From positions 4,709,569 to 4,773,568 of the forward strand of contig CM043875.1 of assembly GCA_023846275.1 (NCBI GenBank): a stretch of 64,000 bases of DNA. The letters are read 5' to 3'. The notes beneath the pieces were generated by a model, which was not told where the DNA came from, did not search any database, and worked only from the letters and a program-made list of their open reading frames with translations. This document shows, piece by piece, positions 54,601-64,000 of this stretch. A program made the translations under genes and the position numbers. This DNA comes from Vanilla planifolia (Eukaryota; Streptophyta; Magnoliopsida; Asparagales; Orchidaceae). Position 1 is the stretch's first letter, and the number at the start of each line of letters is the position of its first letter.

Positions 54601-56695
54601 CTTTTTATGAAGTTTCACTAAACAAAGTGCTTAGGTATTATAAGATTTTCTAATATTATGTGAAACAAACTAGATTATTGATTGGATAGCTAAGTGAGTA
54701 ATCACTTATAACTTGTGGTAGTTCCAAAGTATGACCACACAACTTGGTTTTTCTCATAGTCTAACATTTAACTACATGTATGGACCTTCATAAGTGCTGT
54801 TCATATAGGCCTTAATTATAAATTTTAGCTCTCATCTCTTTTTACTATTTTCACACATTTTTTTCTCATTTTTACTTCCTTTTTATAACACCCTAAATTT
54901 TGCTATAATACTTTATTAAAGAAATAAATGCAATTTTTAGGTTAAAGAATGATTGAATATTGCTAATATGCTTGATGGAAGAAAGTGTATATGTTAACAT
55001 AAAAAATCATATCGGGCCATTGTAATATCATGCTTAAATTGAGCAACATTAGTAGAATTTGATGTTATAATGTTACTTTATTTAAAAGTTATTAGATTGA
55101 TAAATAGATTATTAGAATAATTTAAAGTAAAACATTATTCATAACCAAATATTTCATAATTAAAAAATTATTAAAAATATTAAACATTAATTATGATCTA
55201 AATATAAAATCAAAGAGCTTGAGGAGTAAAAGAGAATTAAAAATAATTTGGTGAATTTTTTAAGATCATTTGTAGTGAAAAATATAAGGAATATAACGAG
55301 GCCAAATGTTTGAAAAACATAAATTCTTCAAAAACCTAAAATAGAAATAAGAGAAGGGGCACAATGAATAATTTGCAGGTCGATTCATGTGAGAAGGGGA
55401 CAAGATAGGAGCAAGATTTGTTTTCAAAATCTAGCATTTTAAAGTGCATTTAAGGAGGAAAATGGGATGTGGATGAAAGTTAGAAAGGAAAATTGGATCG
55501 TTGATTGAAATCTACCACGAGTTGTGGTTGATGAGAGGAGGGGAGATCTATAAAAAAAATTAGAAAACCATCACTGTTTTAGTTAGTGATGCTACCATCA
55601 AAGTTAGGCTTATAATTTGATGAAAAACAAGTATTCAAAAGGAGAGAGAGAAAATGGACTTATTTTAAATTAAAAATATATGATAAAGTATAGTGGTCTA
55701 CCCAAGACTGATTATAAGCAAAATTATGTAGTCTAGATTTATCTTGAGCTCTTGATATTGAGTAATAACACATCCTTACTTGAGCACCAACTAGGCTACT
55801 GAGTTACATGCGACTCAGTGTGACCTGTTGTGTTGTTGTAACTCGAATTGAAAAAAACTCTACCCAAACCATCGCATTGTAGGTGGTTAACATAACTCAA
55901 AGCCCTCAACTATGACTTAACTAACATGTTAACATGACCTAACACATGATGAACCCTCAACTTTTATACAAAAAAACTTGCAACCTAACCCATTACCTAA
56001 TCAACATTAAACTACCTCTCTAACTTGAGTCGAACTAATTGATGGAGTCAGAATTAAGTCGACTGAGGCCAAATCAAGCTCAAACTAGTTTGATTTTGAC
56101 CAAAATCAAACCAATGCTTTTAAAAGTATTTAAGAGTGCTTTTAAAAATGCATTTGATTTGCTTTTGAAACCAAATGTCAAACTTTTAAGAGAATATTTT
56201 GATTGAGACATAAAATATTTTGAGAAGTAAAACCACTTATTTAAGTAGAAATTCATGAAACGTTTCACCAAAAATAATTTTTGAACTATTTTTAGGAAAT
56301 AACTTATGATAGAAAACCTAGCAAACAATGACACAAATGTAATGGGATTGCATATTTGTAAGAAAGATATTTGTTATATATTTAGATATATGATATATTA
56401 ATTTATATTGATATGTTTTTTGGTGTAATGTTATATAATAACAAACTAGATATGTTAATCATAATTTATTTTCAAATATTCTCCATGCTTATATACTACT
56501 TCATATACTTGTCTCAAATGAGAATAAAAATTATTTTTTCAAGCATGTCAATATGATTATCACATATATTACATCATAAGAATAGCATTACGAGTATTTA
56601 AAAATTATTAACAACTAAAAAGTAAGATAAAATTTAGAAATTAAAAAAAATGTTGTGGCTAAATAAAAAAAGAAATTATGATATAATAATGAGAT
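54601..56695. other. Gene-free AT-rich sequence
   Basis: No recognisable feature. The open frame on the - strand at 56,080-56,334 is rich in F/K/L/S from AT bias and is not considered a gene. Confidence 0.45.
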
Positions 56696-56700
56696 GAGTT

Positions 56701-58580
56701 TGTTATGTCACTCTTGTGTTTGATGAGACAAGTCATAAATATTTAATATTTTATTATAATAAATTTGTTTAGTATAAATCAAGTTTAGATATAAAGAACA
56801 ATTCATATTCTTCTGAAGATGGTAAATTAGTAGTCTTGAAAACACTTTGGAGTGTTCAACAACTTTCAGTGATTGAAGATATACATATCAAATTTGAAAA
56901 TATTTTTTATAAAATAAAATATTAACTTGTAAATTATTAATCATAAGATATATTTCTTAATTTGTAACACTTTTAAATCCTACTTAAATATCTAAATTGT
57001 TCAATCATTTCTTTGATTTAGAAAACATCTAGGATTTTATTTTTTAATTACTTAATCCTCTCTATTGTACAATCTTACTTATTCATTGTTACAAAATTTT
57101 ATGATAAGTTTATTATTAAATTTTGATTAACTTAGAATAATAAAATATAATAAAAATAATTATATTAATTTTTTCTAATTAAAGAAAAATATATACAAGC
57201 TCAAGTGCAAAGCACTTGGCAGACCAAGCTCGAGAAGGCTTAGGAAGTACATAAGCATTCAATGTATGACAAACCTATATCCATTTTGTGTAGCTAATTT
57301 TTGAATTCCAAGAGTTACATGAGTATTCAATCACATAATTTCATGATCAAATGATTCTAATTTCATTTGCATTTTATCATCACCAAGAAGAGTTAATTTA
57401 AGGCTCAAATAGAATGAATATAATCTTGTCTAAATTTATCAAATGGTTATTATTCTTTTTGCCTTGGCAAATAAGAAATCCTTAAATCATGCAACTCAAA
57501 GATTTCTATTTTGAATCTTACGACTGAGATTATTTCTGTTTTTACCATTGATTAATCAAATGATATAGATTTTATTTGATGTTATTGAATGGCCCAAATC
57601 TAATCTGTCTTGATTTAACCTTCCATAACTTATCTATTTTTACATTTGTTGACCTAATAGTCCAGATCCTCTCCAATTGGATCTAATGACTTTGGTCTAT
57701 CTTGCCTAATGGCTAATTCTTTATGCCTTATTTGAGCCATTAAAGAAGCTATTTGGAAGATTATTTAAGCTGTTTGATAGTAGCTTTTCAATAAATTTTT
57801 CTTAACTTTTTTAATGGCTATGATCAAAGTTTTTTTTATAAAAACCTAACAATTGTGAATGAAATGGCTAATGAACGTAAATGAGATCTTAAGATCTCAA
57901 AGAAACATAGTGCAATATTCTACTGACATAACATCTCTCGACAACACTCTCACTTAGTACTTCTTAAAATTTCAAATTCTTTTAACTAAGTTTAGTACTT
58001 CTGAGTTTTATTTTCTCACTTCTTTTTATAAATTTTAGCTTTTTATGCATTGCTCTATTCATCAATAAGAATATGAAGTTGTAAGTTTTTATCAGAATTT
58101 TTTCTCTTGCTTTATTTTTCTTTTTTTTTTAGATTAAGTGACTTCGTATTTGTGAAAGCCAGAGTTTAATTTAATCTCATTAAAAATTTGAGTTATGATT
58201 AAGCTCGCAAAAGCCCAGGTTATAGCTAAACTTACAAAAACTAATAGGTTGGAGGCGAATCAGAAGAAAAAACTTTTAAGTTATAATTTTCTTAATAATG
58301 GTATTTTTTCCTACCTTTGATTGGAGATTGATGTAGATTTTAATTTGAACTAAACTATCTAAAAATTTTGATGTATATTTTTATTTTTATTTTTTATTTT
58401 TTTAATCATAAAAATTAAAAAGTATATATATATATATGAATATCAAGATTTTATATAAAAATAAATTATTTATATAAAGAATTTTTTCAAAAACAAATAT
58501 GATCCAAAAATAATAAAAGCATTTGAAAACCCATAATTCAACATCTTCTTATGAGATTCACATACACTCATTTTACCTCA
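56701..58580 (+). repeat. 5' LTR
   Basis: About 1,880 bp. It shares collinear blocks with the 3' LTR: TGTTTGATGAGACAAGTC, TATTAACTTGTAAATTATTA, GATTTAGAAAACATCTAGGA, AAGCACTTGGCAGACCAAGC, and the end block CATAATTCAACATCTTCTTA. It ends TTACCTCA. Confidence 0.88.
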
Positions 58581-58594
58581 ATTATATCAATACG
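58581..58594 (+). other. Degenerate primer-binding site
   Basis: ATTATATCAATAC directly follows the LTR end and is similar to the TGGTATCAGAGC site used by plant Copia elements (initiator Met tRNA). Several mismatches. Confidence 0.45.
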
Positions 58595-58767
58595 GGTTTC
58601 TTACAAACAATGAGTTAAATCACTTGAGCGATTCATTGTGTGTGTTTTACTTATTTTAAATTTACTTAAATTGCTTGTTATTGCACATTAATTTAAATTT
58701 TTATTTTATCTTTTTACATACCAAAATACTTGTGTTTGTTAGTTTGCTTGTTTAATTAAGTTTTAAT

Positions 58768-60420
58768 ATGAGTTCACCAATAATTGATATTGATGTAATA
58801 TTAGACGAAGTTTTTATTCAATCTATCCTCTATTATTTAAGGATAAGTTTTATTTATATTAAAAAATAGATTTAGAATTTTTAGTCAATCAATTGACTTA
58901 GAACTTGGGAAGTAATTATCAAATATTATGATTTACTTGGAGATTTATGCACTAATGAGATTAAGTCGATTAGTGAACTTAGTAGTAACTAAAGGAGAAT
59001 GGCATAATTATATGCTAGAGTACTTAACTAGTTTTATTACAGTATATCTCTCAATAAATTTAATCAAGTTATAAATTTGTATGTCATATTTGAAGTTTGG
59101 AAGAAGTTAGTAGTAACTTATGATGATATCTCAGAAGTTAAATAAATAAAAATAAATATTCTTACACATGATTATGAACTCTTTAGAATGAATCTTAGAG
59201 AAACTATAAAGAACATGTTTATGTAATTTATAAATATTACTAATTAATTAGTAAATCTTAAAAAAGTATTTTATAATATAGATCTTCTAAAAAAGTGTTA
59301 AAAATTTTACCCAATGAATATGATCCTCATGCTATAACAATAAGATAGATAAGGACATAAACAAGCTTACATTGTATGAGTTACTTGGAGAATTGTTAAT
59401 TATTGAGATTGAGATGAATAGAAGAGTTAGAAAGAAGGTTTCCAAAAGTAAGCCAAAGCATGGAACAAGGAAAGAAGAACCATCGGCATTCAAAGTAAGC
59501 AAAGATGATTCAAACACATCAGCCATCTCACCATGGATTTGAAATAAGAGGTAAATTTTCATGTTAAAAATTTATCTAAAAATTTGGTAAAAATTTTTAT
59601 AAATAGGGATTGACAAAAATAGAAAAGAAAGGACAAGAAAGCATCAATATGTTATGATTATGATCAAACTAGTCATATTAAACTAAAATATTCTTAACTA
59701 AATGACATTAAAATAAAGAAAGATAAAAAAGAGAATGAAGAAGAAGAAAGGTTTTCATGTTCCTTGGAGTATTTTAGAAGATTTAGATGCTTCATCTTCA
59801 AGTAGTGAGGAGGAACGAAGGAACAAATAATACATTTCATGAAATAATGATGAATCAAGTACATCTAGTGAAGAAGAAGATAATGAGATAAGCTCTTGGT
59901 CATGTAAAGTTTTTGAAAATAATTATGTGAAAGTTATTAATGTTTTAACTTTCTTAATATTTATAAATAAAAAATTAAAAAAATTAAAGGAAAAAAATTG
60001 AATTTTTAGATTTTGTCATGAAAGAAGATGAGAAAAAAAATTAAAATACTTCAAATTTGTGATAAACAAGTTTTCATAATTATTGAAAATATTTCTTTGA
60101 AAAAGTAAATTACTAATTTTAAAAAAATATATTCTCTTGAACATGCAAAAATTTCTAATGCTTCATATATTTATTTTTCTAAGCATAACTATATGTTTTC
60201 TTTTGAGCATAAGCATAATATTTCAAATATTATATATTTTTATTATTGCAAAAAAGGTTATACTATCAAGGATCATCAAATTAAGAAAAATATTTTTTTA
60301 GTTCAAAACCTTGTTTCAAATGTGTGATGAAGAATGACATTATGAATACTTCTATAATTAATATTAATGATCAACCTAAACTTGCTTGGGTTTCTAAGAT
60401 TAGAGAATTAGTAGTCTCCA
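58768..60420 (+). pseudogene. Copia-type gag relic
   Basis: It starts at an ATG (58,768). With many stops and frameshifts it reads FEVWKKLVVTYDDISEVK, NILTHDYELFRMNLRETIKN and VLKILPNEYDPHAI, matching the UBN2/gag pattern (WD.L...HEGT..VK..K...L..DYE.F.M...ESI...F..I..IL..LP..W....TAI). A zinc-knuckle remnant follows at 59,650-59,691. Further blocks CKKGYTIKD and KLAWVSK match the later part of SIRE/Copia gag. Pol domains do not follow. Confidence 0.75.
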
Positions 60421-61094
60421 CAATCATGGTGTAGAGATGTAATTTATAGGAGACATTCTTAGAATAAAATTTTACTAGACTTAGTATTAATTAATTTTAA
60501 TTATTTAGAATGAGGTAGACATTGTATATAATTGTAGCATGATAAATTCAATGATTATGAGGACATCAATACCATAATTCTTTCATGAGATTCTTTGAGA
60601 AAATATGATAGATGCTCTTATGATTTGCTTATTAAGAATTGAAATGTTGTATAGCTTATGAGATTGTAGTTAAATCATAATTGACTTAAAATTTCATAGA
60701 AGACCTAATAATAAGTAGATATCTAGAGATATTTTATTTAATTTTTAGAAAATAATATAGATTTAAGATTGATCATGGTTTTTTAGATTTATATTAGTTA
60801 TTTTCTTTAGAATAGAAAAAAGACACTTAAAAATTTTGTTAATTTGATTTGAGAATTAGAAAGATTAAAACATACATGTGTTTAATGAATCTATCAAAAA
60901 AATAATTAATAAAAATTTGAATGATTTGATAGGACTAATGAACCTTGAATTGAATAGAGAAAAAATTAAGAAAAAAATTATAAGAAACAAGCCACTTAAT
61001 GCAAAAGATAACAACTAAGTAAAATAAAGATTGTCTAAATTATTTCGCACTCTTGATGTTGTCAGACAGAAAGGTTAATCTTTAAATAAAATTT

Positions 61095-61236
61095 AGGACT
61101 AATCTTAAAGTGAGGGGAAGCATACATTTTTTTACTTTTAATATCTCTTATCTTAATAATATTTTTAAAATAAATGATTTTACTTGTTATATTTTATCTA
61201 AATATTTATGTCTTATCATCATAAAAAAGTAAAGAT
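61095..61236 (+). other. Polypurine-tract region before the 3' LTR
   Basis: AAAGTGAGGGGAAGCA at about 61,100-61,115 is purine-rich, and a second purine stretch, AAAAAAGTAAAGA, directly precedes the 3' LTR. The second is in the right position; the first looks more like a canonical tract and may mark a shifted boundary. Confidence 0.45.
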
Positions 61237-63288
61237 TATTAGATCATCTTTATGTTTGATAAATCAAGTCTTAAATATTTAGCATATTATTTTGATGAGT
61301 TTATTTGGTGTGAATTAGATTCAATTGTGAAGAACAAGTTATGCACTTTTGAAGATGATGAATTAGTGATCTTCAAAGTACTTTGTAGTGTTGAATAAGC
61401 TTCAAGGATGGAAGAAATGCACATCAAATTTGAAATCTTTTTTGAATAAAATATTAACTTGTTAATTATTAATCATAATATACATATCTCTATTTGTATC
61501 ACTTTCAAATTCTACTTAAGATTCCAAATTATTCAATCAATTTCATGATTTAGAAAACTTCGAAGATTTTATTTTTTCAATCACTTAATCTTCTCCTTAG
61601 TAAAATCTAATTTATGCATCATTGCCAAATTTCATGGAAAAATAAAATATAATAAAAATAATTATATTAAATTTTCATAACTAAACATATATATATAAAC
61701 CCAAATGTAAAGCACTCGGGTAAACCAAGCCCGAGAAAGCTAGGGAAGTCTCAAGTTAGGAGGCAAATTAGAATTAAGTTAGCTTGGGAGTCAAACTTGG
61801 TTAGAGTATTATCCTGAATCTAGTTGGGGTAAGATAGAGGAAGATTAAGCCAGAACTTGAATTAAGTATGCAATGGGTAAGATTAGAACCATAATCCTAT
61901 TAAACATGTATGTATACAAGTGACCTGAGAGATGAAATACTAAGCACAAAAGAGGAGCCAGTCCCATGTTTTGACTCATATTATATGTGTGTAGAAAGCC
62001 TTATAAAGAGAAAAAAAGTGAACATGTGCGATATGTGGGACTAAAACTTGTATCTATTTCACACAACTAATTTTCAAATTGTGAAAGTAACATCAATCGT
62101 TCTATTACTTAATTTCGTGATAGAATAATCCTAATCTCATTCATATTTTATACCTTCCTAGAAACTTTGATTCAAGGTTCTAATCAAACAACTGAATCTT
62201 GTTCGAATTTATCGAATGTCTTGCATTCTTTTGGTACTGGCAAATAATTAATCATTGAATTATGTGGCTTAGAGATTTTTATTTTGAATCTTATGATTGA
62301 GATTACTCTCACTTTTTTATAATTGATAAATCAAATTATCCAAATCTCATCCATTGTGATCAGATATCTAAGATCTAATCTTCTTCAATCCAATCATCTA
62401 TAACTTATCCGTTTTTACATTCACAAGTCTAGCGGTCCATATCCTCTTCAATTAGATCCAACTCTTCTAGTTGATTCCATATAACGGTTAATTCCTTAGT
62501 TGTTATTTAAGTTGTTTTAGAAGCCATTTTGGAAGATTATTTTAAGCAATTTGGTAATAACTTTTGAATAAACTTTTTCTTAACTTTTTAAGAGCTATAA
62601 GATTTTAAGATCTTAATTAAGCACTGCGTGATATTTTGCTAGTATAAAATCTCCTGACATGATATTACAGCTTAGTAATTTTTTGAATTCTAAATTCCTC
62701 TAGTTAAATCTAACACTTTTGAGATTTTATTTTCTCATTTTACTTCATAATTTTAAGTTTTTATATCTTATTTTATTTATCAACAAGCATAGAAAATTAT
62801 ATATTTTTATCAAAAAAAATTTCTTGTTGTATTTTTTTTTTTTTTTTGGGTTTGGTGGCCCAAAATTTGCCAAACCCTAAGTTTGGTTTGATCTTGCTAA
62901 AAAAATAAAGTAAATGTTAAGCTTACAAAAGCTTAGATTATAGTTGAAGCTACAAAAATGAGTAAGTTATAAGTAAATCATAAGAAAAAATCTCAATTTA
63001 TAATTTTCTTAATAGTAATATTTTTCTTGACCACTATTGGGGGTGAACATAGGTTCTAGTTTGAATCAAACTACTTAAAAATTTTATACTTTTTTATTTT
63101 TTTTTTATTTTTTTTTAATATAAAAAATAAAAATAATATATAAAAATTTGAAAAATAAGATTTTTTACAAAAATAATTTTTTTTATAAAAATATTTTGAA
63201 AAAATAAATATGATCTAAAAATAAAATATATTTTAAAACTCATAATTCACCATCTATTATGGGATTCATATATATTTATTTTACTTCA
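61237..63288 (+). repeat. 3' LTR
   Basis: About 2,050 bp and collinear with the 5' LTR. It starts TATTAGATCATC (mutated TG) and ends TTACTTCA, followed by GAGTT. It is longer than the 5' LTR by about 170 bp through insertions, including sequence around 61,740-61,990 that reads CTCAAGTTAGGAGGCAAATT and has no counterpart in the 5' copy. Confidence 0.88.
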
Positions 63289-63293
63289 GAGTT

Positions 63294-64000
63294 TCTCTTT
63301 TATTATATTTCCTTGGCAAAAATATTGATTATTGAATAATGGATTATTTTCATACGTACAAGTGAATTGATTCTCACTAGCAAATGACAACTTATAATAA
63401 TTATGAGATGTGGTTAAGATAATGATATGATGTATAACTCTCATAAAATTTTATTATGTGTCTAAATATAATGCAAAATTGGTTTTCTAATAATATGATG
63501 TAGTTCAATTACTAAAAATAGAAAGGTTGATAGACTTGTAATGTCGGGACTAACAAAGGTAGGAAGTAATTGTTGGGTGATTGCTAATAAAAAGAGGTGA
63601 TAGAATCATCATAAAAGGTTTAGTTCTTATTCAAAGGTTTTAAAGTGGTAGTCAATGATTTGTCCTACATAAAAAAAGAGACAAATGATTTTGATATTGT
63701 TTCTTAGCTTTGAACTTGTTAATATATATTTTTAATAAATGATAATAATATAGTTTGCTTTAGTCTAAAAGGGGTGACCAAGGTAGGATGATACCTCAAC
63801 ATTTGGGTATAAATAAATTACATAAATAATAAAGAAAAATGAAAAAAATGGTATTAATAATGTGATTGTTACATCGTTTGGCATATATACTTGCTTTGAA
63901 TGATAGTTATGTTTCAATTTATACCATGTTAGTTTTTGTCGAATGGGTTATTGCGGCTCATTTGTTATATGCAATTCTAGGTACACTAGAAGAGTAAGAA
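63294..64000. other. AT-rich flank, no gene seen
   Basis: Nothing recognisable apart from AT-rich low-complexity sequence. Confidence 0.5.

Larger units (their letters stand above)
56701..63288 (+). mobile_element. Copia-like LTR retrotransposon, structurally complete, coding-dead
   Basis: Two diverged direct LTRs (56,701-58,580 and 61,237-63,288) flank a 2.66-kb interior. The 5' LTR starts TGTTAT and both LTRs end in TCA, giving TG..CA-type ends (the 3' LTR start has mutated to TATTAG). The same five bases, GAGTT, precede the 5' LTR (56,696-56,700) and follow the 3' LTR (63,289-63,293), consistent with a target-site duplication. Just inside the 5' LTR is a weak match to the initiator-Met tRNA primer site. 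The interior has a Copia-type gag relic with many stops, but no recognisable integrase or reverse transcriptase. The interior is much shorter than that of an autonomous element, so it was either non-autonomous or lost pol. The strong divergence between the LTRs indicates an old insertion. Confidence 0.88.

Overview
The window looks like nuclear DNA of a flowering plant. It is strongly AT-rich and gene-poor, it is full of decayed retrotransposons, and its two recognisable genes are split by plant-type GT..AG introns. The sequence alone does not let me name the species.

Layout. From 1 to about 11.6 kb there is no gene, only decayed repeats: a 417-bp tandem duplication at 2.4-3.2 kb and an LTR-like repeat at about 8.5-10.7 kb. 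The last three exons of a plant AMMECR1-domain gene lie on the + strand (11,673-13,398); its 5' exons were not found. The next 10 kb is AT-rich and holds microsatellites, weak minisatellites and, from about 20.95 to 23.45 kb, a decayed satellite-like array. A large gene on the - strand then runs from its stop codon at 24,015 to a probable start at 41,555, with a possible promoter near 47.1 kb. It encodes an AIPP2/PAIPP2-type PHD-finger protein of about 1,570 residues in 11 coding exons, and all splice phases are consistent. The two genes are convergent.

The introns of the AIPP2-like gene are packed with older insertions: a LINE-type RNase H relic, an LTR-like relic, a rearranged histone H3 pseudogene, a Copia integrase relic (in the 5' intron or upstream region) and nested tandem duplications. 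From 47.1 kb to the right end I see no gene. That part holds a 1.5-kb tandem duplication (50.3-53.2 kb), a weak LINE 3'-end relic (about 53.9-54.6 kb) and one structurally complete but coding-dead Copia-like LTR retrotransposon (56,701-63,288) with TG..CA-type ends and a 5-bp target-site duplication.

Functionally, the AIPP2-like protein belongs to the plant histone-reader repressor machinery (AIPP2/PAIPP2 with a BAH-domain partner and the phosphatase CPL2, linked to ASI1/EDM2). That network includes factors controlling genes with heterochromatic introns, so the TE-loaded introns of this gene are a notable context. I found no convincing evidence of a wholly new biological system. The most interesting points are the short 3' intron whose retention would remove two EAR-type repression motifs, the permuted H3 pseudogene inside an H3-reader gene, and the repeat structures.
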